Assembly (NCBI GenBank): GCA_963693315.1
Contig: OY856186.1
Location: 138,044,439 to 138,108,438 of the forward strand
Source of the DNA: Diogma glabrata
Taxonomy: Eukaryota > Arthropoda > Insecta > Diptera > Cylindrotomidae
Direction: 5' to 3'
Length of the DNA stretch: 64,000 nt
Shown here: one piece after another, positions 12,446-23,300 of the stretch
How the letters are laid out: every line of letters begins with the position of its first letter
Position numbering within the stretch: the stretch's first letter is position 1
Notes under the pieces: model-generated
Database searches by the model: none
What the model was told of the DNA's origin: nothing
What the model saw: the letters and a program-made list of their open reading frames with translations, nothing else
Position numbers and translations under genes: made by a program

Positions 12446-13405
12446 AAGGGTTTTTCAATAGGGACAAAACAATTTTGTATTTAAATAAAACACAGAATAA
12501 TTGAGATTTCGAGCTGAAATTTACTTCATATACAATATACATTTTACATTTAAGAATGGAGTTCGATCTTGGCCATATGACCACCATGAGCACGTTTACA
12601 GTGATCGATTCTTTGAATCAAATTTTCACGAAATTCATGAAATTTTCACTAATTTCATGAAATCCACACCACACGGTCACTTTTTTTGGATGAAATGTAG
12701 TCTCTTGAAGCACATGTGGGTTTGTTGCTGATTAAAAATGCCTATTTCGCTTGTTAACAAAGCCATTTAGCCAGAAATGAGCTTCATCGCTGAAGATGAT
12801 TTTTCGATGAAATTCATTATTTCGCTAGCTGAGCCCAATCGGAGCACTTTCGGCGCTTCAAATGATCAAGAGGCTTCAGTTCTTTAGTTAATTTGATTCT
12901 GTAAGGGTGTAGGCCTAGATCTTTACGTAAAATTCTCCACAATGTGGTTTGAGAGATTCCCAATTCCTGTGAACGGCGTGGAATCGACTGATTTGACTCA
13001 TTTTGAACTGAAGCTCTTACGGCTGTGATATTTTCGGTGCTCCGACCAGTGCGTTGTCTCACTTACACAAGAACATTCAATAGTGAATATGTTGACTCGA
13101 ATTTATCCACAATAGCACGCACAGCCTGTCTGGTGGGACGATTATTACGACCAAAAATTGGAGTAAGCGCATAAAGTTGCGACCACCGACTGAGAATTTT
13201 GGTAGTATTAATGATGGGCGTTTATGATATTTATAAATTTTGGTAGTATTTTTTAATAATTTCCAAACGTTGCTCGTTCGTGAACTTCATTATGATAAAA
13301 ATGTAAACTTTGACTAATGTTTTGACATTGACAGCTCTTAAAAAAAAATTAAGAGTGTGTTCGTATTAAAATACAAAATTGTTATGTCCCTATTGAAAAA
13401 CCCTT
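12446..13405 (-). mobile_element. Internally deleted Tc1/mariner-type element with TA TSD
   Basis: The 960-bp element is flanked by TA (12444-12445 and 13406-13407). The terminal inverted repeats start aagggtttttcaataggga on both ends, and similarity continues for about 35 bp. It encodes the broken transposase described separately on the minus strand. The 3' half of the transposase gene is missing, so the copy could move only in trans. Typical family members are about 1.3 kb, as expected for a deleted copy. Confidence 0.88.
12551..13290 (-). pseudogene. Tc1/mariner-type transposase, broken and 3'-deleted
   Basis: The minus-strand start at 13290 gives an N-terminus MKFTNEQRLEIIK..., followed by stops and frame breaks near 13060-13230. 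A clean stretch at 12817-13062 holds the second DNA-binding segment (words SIPRRSQELGISQTTLWRI and LKPLDHLKRR). After a stop at 12817-12819 the frame continues into IIFSDEAHFWLNG, which carries the first catalytic Asp of the DDE/D triad, and then VTVWCGFH. The second and third catalytic acidic residues are absent because the gene is truncated there. Known function of the family: cut-and-paste transposition at TA sites. This copy cannot encode an active enzyme. Confidence 0.85.
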
Positions 13406-13407
13406 TA

Positions 13408-15595
13408 TTATTTTTATATTATTGACATGTATCTTAAAAGCACTATATTTAAGACTTTATATTTTGCAAAATAGCTTTTTGAAATTGAATTAAAAGTATA
13501 TTCAGGGAATTAAACAGTATGATAAAGCATGTATTAATCTCGCTAGAATTGATAACTCCTTTTTTTATTGTACGCTGACCATCGAATAAATCCATTTTTT
13601 TATCTTTTTGTTTTTAATTTTATTAACTCCAAATTACAATTTAAAGATAACTTAAAATTAAAATGTTTTTGTACAACTGCCGTATAAATTTTTTTTCTAC
13701 TCCTATCACAGTAAATTATAAATTACATCACACTATCCATGACATGTAAATTGATTATTTCAAATAGCATGCGGTACAATATGAAAGTTCCAACCTTACC
13801 CCAAAACATTTATAAAGAAATATAAAGAAAAAATTTTTTCTACTACCCAACTTAAAAAATCTACTTTCGATGTTTGTTCATTGCATCGAAAAATTTTTTT
13901 TCGTCACCAGTGATAAAAAAACCTATACAAATTACTTTCGTACCTAGTGACGAAAGTAATTTTTTAAAAGCCATCTATTTTCTAATTTCTTAACTAGAAT
14001 AAATCATTATAAAACACCCGTTAAGAGAATCAATTAATTGAATGAAATAATTTTGTTAGTGTTAATTTGTCTTTCTTGGTAAGATGACGTTAATTAATTT
14101 TAGAATTATTTACGGACAATTTACATTAAAAATGTAAAAATAATATAATAGTTAACTATATAAGATTCACATATTCTTTTTAAATAGTATGGTTATCTTA
14201 ACACCAACAAACAGTTGGTGTTAAGATATTTAAAAAAAAAATGATTTCACCTGTTTATTTAAGAAAAACGAAAAAAAATATTTATTTACATAGAATAATT
14301 TACGTTGTTTTAAAATATATCAGCAATTTACGTAACGCCATCCCCATACAAAAACTAAATCAAAACTGTTGTTTTTATTTTAGGAATCATAATAAAAATT
14401 TTAAACTTGACTTTGTTTATTAGAAAACCGTATTTAGTTTTAAGCCTACTAGACGCGAAATGCAAAAAACAATAAAACTTTAAAGATGTGTTAACTAATG
14501 ATTTTAGGAACTTTATAGACCAAATAGAATAAAATTATAGAATTTTGTAGTGTAAATAGAATAAATATATGTTTATGTATACAGTTGACGATTTTTTTGT
14601 ACGAAAGGACAATCAGGCTTGTAACTAAAGACGGTTTTCTTTATAACATAGAAATTGGATAGTTTATTCATATTGAGTCATCTATATTTTAATAGCAGAA
14701 ATATAAATTTAAAGATTTTGTTTGAATGTTTATATGTTTTAAAATTTGAATTAATTTTAAATGAAAATGCTTAATAATTAATAATAATTTTTAAAAAAGT
14801 AGTAGAAAAAGTACAGTTTTCTACTCGTCGAAAATCATATTTTGAATCTCGCGACCATTACCAACCTCGGCTATCGCCTCGGCTGATAAACTGTCCTCTC
14901 GCTTCAAAATATGTTGTTTTCGGCATCGTTGAAAAATATACTATTATTTCGTTCTGCTGATATTTGTTTTAAAAAATGTGCATCTCAAGTCAAACATTTT
15001 AGTTGTAAAATTCAAATTTTTAATCTGAGATGCACATATCTATAATTTTACTGTGCATTTTGTTCAAACGGCAAGTTAATTATCTTTCCAACGCATATAA
15101 AACCTTTAATATCGAGAAAGCCGTTCTCTTGCAATATGATTTTAAAGTTACCCTAAGTTTGAATTGCAAGAAAACTTTTGGACCACCGTGTTCTCAAACT
15201 TATCAAATTATTCTAAATCTATCAACATTTTAAAAAATAATTAAAAAGGAAGACAAAACATTAGCTTTAAACGTCAAAACTTGACCACGGCTTACATATT
15301 TTAATATAGGTATGACCATTAAAGAAAATTGCCAAAAATTTGGTAGTCTATATTTTCAAATTTGGTCGAGTTCAAAAATGCCAAATAAATATCTAACTAA
15401 ATTGAGCATTTGAGAGAAATTGGCATTCAAAACTTATTTACGAATAAAGGTGCTGCGAGAATTTGTTTATGCGTACTTAATGAGTACTTTTGACAATCTT
15501 TCGGTGAACTTATTGAACCCATCGTCGGTTCACCTCTCCGCATTCATAAAATATTATTTTAGAACATATTTTGAAATCGATTGAGTTGTTTTAAT
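13408..15595. other. AT-rich stretch with three small hairpins, no gene
   Basis: No domain-bearing frame was found. Inverted repeats lie at about 13939-13968 (attactttcgt / acgaaagtaat), 14827-14926 (cgaaaatcatattttga facing tcaaaatatg..ttttcg), and 14977-15042 (atgtgcatctca facing tgagatgcacat). The remainder is A/T-rich filler. Confidence 0.5.
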
Positions 15596-16706
15596 AAGTT
15601 AAGTTAAGTTAATCTTTATACAGTTCTCAATGAACAAAAGATTCTCCCATTTTCTTACATCTATCTCTGAACATAGCAATTCTTCTAAAATTGATGTCGA
15701 ATTCAAAAATTTCATCGATCTACTTCATTCTTGGGCGGCCTTTTCGTCTTTGATTGTTTGGTACCCATTTTTCAATTTTTTTTGTCCATCTTCCATCTGT
15801 TTCTCTCAACATATGTCCAGTGTAGTTCCTTTTTTGTTGTTTTGCGAATTTTATAACAACAATTATCTTTGTTTTCTTTCTTAGCTAAATGTTGCTTATT
15901 TCGTCACTTCTCTTATTAAGAAAACTTCTCTCCATTTATCTTCGTGTTATTGCAAGCCTTTCTTTTTTGTCATTTGTTAGCCCCCAGCATTGAGATCCAT
16001 ATTTTAGGATTGGTAGGATGCAAGCATTCATCAATCTTCGTTTGTGGTATATTGGAAAGTTTCCTTTAAAAAATCTTTTCAGTGACCAGAAGGACTTCAA
16101 TGGGTTAGCTATACTGGTATCAATTTCTTTAATGCTGCTCTTATTGAATGATATTAATCTTAATTTGTATTCTTCTACTGTTTCAAGAATTTCATCGTTT
16201 ACTTTGAAGTCAGTCTCTTGTGTATTTGTCATTATCTTGGTTTTTGTAACATTGATCGTAAGCCCCGCTTTTTTTGATTCTTCTAACAGTTATAACATTG
16301 ATTCTTCAAGTTTTTCCTTTGTTTGTGATATTATTATTACGTCATCTGCAAACCTCAATTCACTCAACAACTCATTGTTGATTTTAAAACCTGAATTATT
16401 CCATTTTATGTTGTTAAATATTTTTTGAATTACGCTGTTAAATTCATTTGGAGAAATTCAACATCCTTGTTTAATGCCGCGATTGATCTTAAATTGTCTT
16501 CCTTCTTTATCCAAATTTAGCAATGCTGTTGAATTTTCGTAAATCTTCTTAATTATACTGATATATTTGTCATTTATTTCTTGTTCCCTAAAAGCATGTT
16601 CAACTGTGTCAAATGCTTTGTTGAAATCAATAAATCCAAGAAAAATTGGAACATCGTGTTCGTAGCATTTTTCTGTTATTTGTTGAAGTGTGAATGTTTT
16701 TGTCAA
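15596..16706 (-). mobile_element. RTE-like LINE fragment, 5'-truncated
   Basis: The minus strand encodes the middle and end of a reverse transcriptase (see pseudogene). The 3' end runs into a ttaacttaactta short tandem repeat (plus strand aagttaagttaagtta, 15598-15613). Short tandem tails rather than poly(A) are typical of RTE-type elements. The 5' break lies near 16706, just before the FIDFNKAFD motif. Clade assignment is from the C-terminal ILKYGSQCW and MLRETDGRW..K words, which resemble proteins often labelled craniofacial development protein 2-like/BovB-like. Confidence 0.75.
15630..16706 (-). pseudogene. Reverse transcriptase of the RTE-like LINE, broken
   Basis: Reading down the minus strand from 16706: FIDFNKAFD (palm motif A region, about residue 26 of the surviving frame), then GIKQGC followed at once by a stop, then RFADDVIII (the YxDD-type catalytic box, about 16350) in the same frame, a second in-frame stop near 16290, then the thumb/C-terminal part with ILKYGSQCWGL at about 15985-16020. 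After 15936 the frame shifts and ends with a basic tail (RRKGRPRMK). At least two stops and one frame shift disable it. The ATGs chosen by simple ORF calling are not biological starts. Confidence 0.8.
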
Positions 16707-17654
16707 CCATGACGGATGACCATCCAGCTGGCCGGGCGGTCGCCAAATAGGCGGAAATATTTTGTTTGCCTATTCAGAATTGTTTTTTGAAATTGGTGCA
16801 ATTTTTATTTCTTCGGTTTCTTTTTCTTAACGAGCCTAAAACTTGTTAATCAAAATGCTGTTTCAGGTATGTTTTCGGTTCCCATGTTCTTTAGTGGGCA
16901 ATTGCTCACCAATCATAAAAATCTATCTATATTAAGTTCACTCATTTATGTACCCCAATCAAAACAATAATTAAAACATCAACAACCCAATTCTACTCGA
17001 TTAACTTGACTTGTGTAATATGAACTCTCACTTAACAAATATCAACACAATAAATATAAACACTAGTACTTAACACTATTCAGATATATTTGTATCAACC
17101 AACCTATTGTTTGTTGATCACAGTCAAGAAAAGTAATTTATATTTTCCTATATAAAAACAAACAAACCAAAAAAACTCTTTCCACACTCATACATCCTTT
17201 ATACACTCGTAATCTTATTTCCTTTCGAGTAATAAAATTTTCTATTTTATTTTTGAAAACAAGACGAAATATAAAAAAAGAAAATAATGGAAAAGGAAAA
17301 TTTACTTTTTCTCGTTTCTGTTTATTTTCCGTTTTTTTTATTTTGTTTGAAGAAACATAAACCAAAACCGAAAAAATTGTGAAACCAATAAACATAAACA
17401 ATACAGTAATATGATGGCTGTGTCAATTACTTATGTTTCTTGTCTAATCTATGAATATTTTGACATATATTTTTTTATGTAGAATGGAATGCATGATATA
17501 AAATCTTTATATTGTGATTACATATGAATGGTTTAATATTTAAAAAAAACTGAACAATTTTTCATTTAAAGTTAGCTTGCATATGATTCATTTTCCCGCA
17601 TGGAGATATTCTTTTTTGGTGATATGTAATATTTATTTTGTTACGTTTTAATAT
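16707..17654. other. AT-rich stretch, no gene seen
   Basis: An 87-codon minus-strand frame at 17138-17401 is low-complexity (Phe/Lys-rich) and has no recognisable domain. The rest is A/T-rich filler. Confidence 0.5.
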
Positions 17655-17795
17655 ACAGGTGTGAAAACTCGCTTACTCTAGTCCTACTATTGACGAGTTA
17701 AAGTGAGGTATTACATACCATATGCTATTTATAAGTAAGATATCATTAGCCAAGGTGTTTGTTAGGAGTGCTGGCAATTAATGAACTTTATTTAA
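17655..17795 (+). repeat. Diverged 5'-UTR piece of the Jockey/CR1-group LINE
   Basis: The piece matches 56735-56850 with many changes. Shared words are tactc(c/t)agtcc, a gtgag(g/a)tat.aca.acca run, and gtgctggc ahead of gaactttaa. Only 5'-UTR sequence is present. Isolated 5' ends are unusual for elements that normally lose 5' sequence. Confidence 0.5.
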
Positions 17796-18917
17796 TCTGT
17801 TAAATGAAGTTCACACGTTTTATTAAAAAATAATGATGTATAAAAAATAATAATAATCGTAGACTGATTTTTAATATTTTCAAAAATAGTAAAAAATCTT
17901 TGGTTGAAGCCTGTAATTTTATTTAAAAAATTTATTTGACTTCAGAATTTATCTTCAGAAAAAAAAATAGTAAAAACTATAACAAAATAAATATAAGTGA
18001 AAATAATCTATTAAAATAAAAACACAAAAATCATTAAAAAAGAAAAACAAATTTTAACCAAAATAGATATTTAAGTATTAAGGGCAGTAAGAATGTTTTA
18101 CTGATTGGGGATATATGTTTGGAGATCGAGATGTAGTCGGGATCTCCAAAATATCCGAAATTGGTAATATGTACTCTTAATAAACTAAGAGCCAGTGCTC
18201 GGCAGACTTACGGTACACTGAAAAAAAAGTTTAATATGTATGAAAAATTACATCAAATCTACGAATTTGTTAATGAGTTGGCTTTATTAATCTTATATAA
18301 AAAGGAGTTTATGAAGTTTTGAACAAAGTTATCAATTAAAAAAAGAGTTAAAGTTTTCAAAGTTATCAATTAAATTCGTGAATATTTATAATATTCACGA
18401 ATTCATTTATAAATTTTGTTTGAAAGTTTTATAATCCTATCCTATTCATACTTTCAAAAATACTTTTATTAAATACATTAACTAACAAAAAATAAACGAT
18501 TATTCTTTTATAAATGCTGTTTTATACTATACATTAATGGGTTATCAAACGATAAACATAATATGTTATAAATATTTCGTATTATATGTGTAAAAATTTA
18601 TAGATTTCATAAATAATTTAGGTATAAAATTTAATAAACATCGTTAATAATTTTCATTAATTTTTTTTGGAGTCTATGTTAGCAAACTCCAAATTGATAG
18701 GTATACTTTTTTTACCTACCGTAGGTGAAATGGGTATTCACTATCCTCGTCAATTGTTTCTTTGGGCGGGTCCCGAAGCCGAAAAACGAAAAATTGACTA
18801 TTAATATGTGATTTCAGCATGTCTGCCGTTTTAATATCTTACACTGTAAAAAAAATTGAAGTTCATGACAACCTCATCTCGAAGTTGGCAATTTATTATT
18901 CATGCAAAGAAAAATTA
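17796..18917. other. AT-rich stretch, no gene seen
   Basis: A perfect-looking short palindrome around 18375-18403 (attcgtgaatatt / aatattcacgaat) and a cactgaaaaaaaa word near 18218 are the only notable items. No gene was recognised. Confidence 0.45.
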
Positions 18918-19560
18918 TTTTTTTTTTTCTTTAATAAAATGTGTTGTGTAGTAGGAATTACAATACGTATCACAATAACATATAAAAACCTTTTAAGACC
19001 AAGGTCCCACAACAACATACGTTCAAAGGTGTTGATGGACGTAAATCTTTCTTTTTTTGTTTTTTTTTTATATTTTTTGTTAAAGAATGGATAACTAAAC
19101 AAAAAATCCTGTCACTGACAAAATATGACATAGGCCAATATTTTATGATAGAATAGAGAAAATAAAAGTAAATTAAAATGTAAATAACATATTTTTACAA
19201 ACATTTGCTGAAACAAAACAACAATGTAGTTGCCAATAATCCAGACGGTTGCCTATTCCTTGATCCTGTGACGCACCGTCTTTCTTGAAGATTAAAGCCC
19301 ACATAAAGTTATATGAAGGCTCGATTCCTCAAGGAAGCAATAGCGTCTCATCATCAAGGATTATTTCACAGCTAAGCTTGAGGATGCTACCGTTGACTGA
19401 ATACAGTTCATCCGCCACCACCCCTAAAATGTCACCATGGCTTGTGATATCTCACTGCTATTGCCAGTGGTATGTGATATCTCACGTTAACTCGTATGTC
19501 CATAGCAGGGACTGGAGTACGCGGGTTTGTCACACCCGTAGATCAAAAATATAAAAAAAA
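18918..19560 (-). mobile_element. Internally deleted LINE derivative: 5' UTR fused to 3' tail
   Basis: Read on the minus strand from 19560, it begins with the 5'-UTR block gatctacgggtgtgac, as in 56732 onward. It follows the LINE 5' UTR for about 470 bp, through the ccagtccctgc, gagatatcacataccact and ccaataatcc landmarks, to about 19070. It then jumps directly to the LINE 3' tail (gttgttgtgggacc, tcttaaaagg, acaacacatttta) and ends in an A-run (T-run 18918-18928). The ~3-kb EN-RT coding region is missing. It keeps the parts needed for transcription start and for recognition by the partner's machinery, as in other LINE-derived non-autonomous elements. The junction recurs at 1666-1712. Confidence 0.75.
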
Positions 19561-19786
19561 TTTCAAAACAATAAAAACTGATCTCTCCAGGCGGAAATCT
19601 ATTTCACTGTGATTGGGACAACTACACGATAACATTTTCCTAATAACAGAATGAGGTTTGTTTAAAATATAAAGTGTTATATCCAATATAACAGTAGTTG
19701 AATAAAGATAATAACTATTTCCCTGAAAAATATTTTCTTTGGCCTTATATCATGAATTTTTCATTTTAAAATTTAAGTATTTGTGT
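19561..19786. other. Short AT-rich spacer
   Basis: Nothing is recognised between the LINE derivative and the 3' end of the R1-like element. Confidence 0.5.
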
Positions 19787-22236
19787 TTTTTTTTTGTTTT
19801 ACGTAGGAAGATGGAAAGTCTCAAAAAGGTCAGGATCCCGACTTTTCCAACATTACATGTGGATTTTTACCGGGTAAAACCATCTCCCTTGCTCTTGTTG
19901 TCCTGTTGTATCCCTGCGGTACCACCAATTAAGGCATTCCTTCGCAGGGCAGGGGTTGAGTGTAGTACTCTCTCGGTAATGTGTTGTCGTGGTTTCGCTG
20001 TGTAGTGTTGAGCATGGCTGCTCTTCGTTCGTCTTGTCTCAGTCGTTTCATCATACTTGTGATGATCTCATTCGCTATGTCCCAGTTGTCTTTTGAGCTC
20101 AGCATAAATTGCATGAGGCTATGCGGAGTGATGGACTCTCCCATATGCTGCTCAATAAGTCTTCTCGAATGTGCAAACCTTCCGCATTCGATAAGCACGT
20201 GCTCAGCGTTCTCGGCCTTGCCCTCACAGTAGAGACAGTATGGATCCGTTACGTGCTTATACTTGTATAAGTACTCACGGAAACATCCATGGCCTGAGAT
20301 TATTTGCGTCAAATGATGGTTGACATCACCGTGTTTTCTTGATGTCCATGTTTTTATGTCAGGGATCATCACAAAGGTCCATCGTCCGTTGGTGGAAGCT
20401 TCCCATTTTGCTTGCCATTCTATATGACTGTCCATGTTGAAGTCTTCACGTGTTCGTCGGTCCCTATCATTTCGTGTTGCTATACGCAGAGCCGATACCT
20501 CTTTTGCTGCAATATCGGCATCCTACTCGCAATAACATTTACAGCCTCGTCAGACACCGTGCGAAATGCACAGCAAATGCGCAAAGATGTCAGTCTGTAG
20601 GCCGTTTTGATAGGTCTAACATAAGATGGCGTTTTCACCGCTGAGGCCCATATGGGTGCCGCATACATCAATATTGATGTGGTAACGCTACCGGGAAGCT
20701 GTCTGATCGGTTGTCTAGGGCCGCCAATGTTTGGCATTATCCTTGCAAGAGCAGCCCCCACTCGTTTGGCCTTGTCACCAGCGTACATCAAGTGGTCTCT
20801 AAAGTTGAGTCTGTGGTCTAGAACGACTCCATGATACTTCAGGTGCTGGCCAGATTTTATGATCTGTCCACCAACCTGGATATCGATACTTTCCACCACT
20901 TTTCTGCTACTCATTAGTACGGCTTCCGTTTTGTGATCGGCCAACTCTAGTCCTTGGCTGTTCAGCCATGCTCTAACGCTGGTTATGGTCTGGTTACAGT
21001 TGCTCGTGATGTCCGTAAAGTTCTTGGCTACAACAACTATGGCAATGTCGTCTGCATAGCCGATAATCGTTGTTTGTTCCGGCACACGTACTCTGAGAAC
21101 ACCATCGTACATGATGTTCCATAGCAGTTGTCCAAGGACCGATCCTTGAGGTACTCCTCCTGTTATATTGTACTTCTTAGGGCCTGTTTCGGTATCATAG
21201 ACCAGGGTTCTTCCCGTGAAGTAGCTGACTATTATACGTAGCAGGTAGTCAGGTACATGCAGTTCGTCTAGGGCTCTGATGATTTGGGTCCAGTTGGCAG
21301 AGTTAAAGGCATTTTTAACATCCAGAGTGACAACTGCACAATATTGTTTATCACCCTCTAACCACCTTTTACCAGTCAAAGCTTTATGCGCTATCTCACA
21401 TACTGCAGATATTGCATCAACGGTAGAGCGCTTCTTTCTGAAACCAAACTGCCGGTCAGAAAGGCCCCACTCGCCTTCAGTATGTTGCTCAAGTCGAGTA
21501 CCAATAATTCTCTCAAAGATCTTTCCAGTTGTGTCCAGCATACACAGTGGGCGGTAGGACGAGGGCTCTTCTGGTGGCTTGTCACCTTTCGGTATAAGCA
21601 CAAGGCGTTGGCGCTTCCATTCCTCAGGAAATATCCCTTCTTTTAGGCACGCAGTGTAGATATTTTCGAATACATTCGGCTTCTTCTTTATCGCTGTTTT
21701 TAAGACGATATTTGGGATGCCGTCTAGACCGGGCGTGCTATTAACGGATAATCTGAGCAACAACAACCAAAATTGAATTATCGTCAATTTGCAGCTCACG
21801 AGGTAGAGAGAAGTCAACATGGTGTGGAAAAAGGCCGGACACAATTTCAGCCATTATATCTGGGCAGCTGATTGAACACCCTTGAGTTTAGTAAGCACAA
21901 TTTTGTACGCACTTCCCCTTGGGTTATTCTGAACTTCATCTATAAGACACTGGAATGATCTGCTCTTACTATTAGCAATTGCTTTCCGCAATTCTTTCCA
22001 CTTTTCGCGAAAATCATTTTGGAACTGCTCATAGTGCTCATGATTTATCCTTCGTGTACATTTCCTCCGGAGTTTGAGGCACTCTTTTCTCAAACGGGCA
22101 ATGTTTTCGGTCCACCAGAACACTGGGTACCGCCCATTGCCGTTGCTTTTACGCGGCATAGATACATCACAGGTGCTTTTAAGATATCTCGCCATAAGTT
22201 CTGCCCCTATCTTGGCACCACTCTCCGGTATTGGCA
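19787..22236 (-). mobile_element. R1-clade LINE, 5'-truncated
   Basis: This minus-strand element is about 2.45 kb. It holds the end of the EN-RT linker, the reverse transcriptase and a C-terminal zinc-knuckle domain, then a ~140-bp 3' UTR ending in an A-rich tail (T-run on the plus strand at about 19787-19797). It is cut at the 5' side near 22236, where GGGTGTGTG low-complexity sequence starts. R1 proper inserts into 28S rDNA. No rDNA flanks this copy, so it is an R1-clade member without that target or a dispersed dead copy. Confidence 0.82.
19929..22236 (-). pseudogene. R1-clade EN-RT linker, reverse transcriptase and zinc knuckle, frameshifted
   Basis: Linker sequence (FWWTENIARLRKECLKLRRK) lies at 21854-22236. 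The reverse transcriptase occupies the 454-codon frame at 20480-21844: PGLDGIPN, YRPLCMLDT, QFGFRKKRST, TLDVKNAFN (Asp at frame residue ~175), GGVPQGSVLG and the catalytic GYADD (residues ~262-266). The C-terminal part (19929-20435) has WQAKWEAS..GRWT and a CX2CX8HX4C knuckle. These parts sit in different frames, with shifts near 21850, near 21745 and near 20482, so no single protein is made. Catalytic residues are otherwise retained, suggesting a fairly young inactivation. Confidence 0.85.
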
Positions 22237-22279
22237 TGGGTGGGTGTGTGTGTGGGTGTGTGTGTGGGTGTGTGGGTGA
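22237..22279. repeat. GT/GGGT low-complexity run
   Basis: Tandem gtgggtgtgtgt words occur at the 5' break of the R1-like element. The related site at about 35493-35503 has gggtgggtggg, so the run probably belongs to the older repeat into which the element inserted. Confidence 0.8.
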
Positions 22280-23152
22280 CATTTCTGCATAGGATCTTGA
22301 TGAAAATTTGGCAAATGATACAGGTTCACTTGAAAATGGAAGATCTGGATTCATTTTAAATGTAGACAAAATGGCGGGGGGGGGTCTCCCGAACACCTCT
22401 AAGTTTAAATCTTGAATAACTTCTAATCCCGGCTTATGATCTTATTGAATCTTAGTATATAAGGTTTAAGTACAGATTCCAATATTTTTGTTCTGATATA
22501 TTTTCATGAAACCTTAGTCAAAGCTTTCATGAATCATGAGAAAAATTTTATCAACTTTTGGAGTACATTGGATAAAGTGTTGGGTTTTTACCCAATGTTT
22601 TTTATGTTTGTTGGGAGCATAAAACATTCGTTCTTGAATGAATTTTGATAATACTTTGAAAAAAGATGCAAATATGTATGACAAAGAACTGATTAGTTTT
22701 TAAGCGATAGTGAACAAAGTGGTGTGGGGTCCCCGGAGCACATGTTTTTTCGAAAGCTCAATAACATCTGTACCTGATAATCGAATTGCATGAAACTTGG
22801 TACATCACCATTTAGTATGGTTCACAACAGTTCTGCATAGCAACTTCCGGTTTTTCACTTCCGGCAAAAAAATTTTTTGGTACTTTTTTGAAGTTTTTTC
22901 AGTGTCTTTATGCACACTACAGCTTACAATAATAAAGTGATTATGATGAAACTTATGGAAAAGGTTTCAATTAGTGTGAGAAGATAATTATCATCTTTTG
23001 GGACACATTGATCATATTAGCGGGGGGTCTACTATACAAATGCTGACTTTTCACGCTTTGTTATTAAGTTTGTTGGGAGCATACAGACTTCATTCATTAA
23101 TTTATTTTAATGACACTTAAAAAAAATGGAGTCTTAAATAACAAAGAACTGT

Positions 23153-23256
23153 AGCCAAATTCTGTAACTGTGAAGTGGTGAAGTGTTAAAAATTTCTTCG
23201 TTTCTTTACATGAAAAAACTTATCACTTCACCACTTCACAGTTACAGAATTTGGCT
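23153..23256. mobile_element. 104-bp perfect hairpin element inserted in the 622-bp repeat
   Basis: The arms are 33 bp each (23153-23185 and 23224-23256), identical on inversion, starting agccaaattctgtaactgtg. The spacer is 38 bp. The paralogous position at about 25402 reads aagaactgattag with no hairpin, so this is an insertion. It is flanked by aactg on the left and a gctg word on the right, which could be a mutated 4-bp duplication. Confidence 0.85.
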
Positions 23257-23300
23257 GCTGGTTAGTTTTTGGACAATATTGGACCACATGGTGGTAGGCC

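Noticed and set aside
15030..15233. 67-codon frame starting in the 14977-15042 hairpin
   Set aside because: No recognisable domain and no repeat support.
17138..17401. 87-codon minus-strand frame
   Set aside because: Phe/Lys low-complexity sequence in AT-rich DNA with no domain.
21279..21646. Plus-strand frames over the R1-like RT
   Set aside because: They are shadows of the minus-strand reverse transcriptase.
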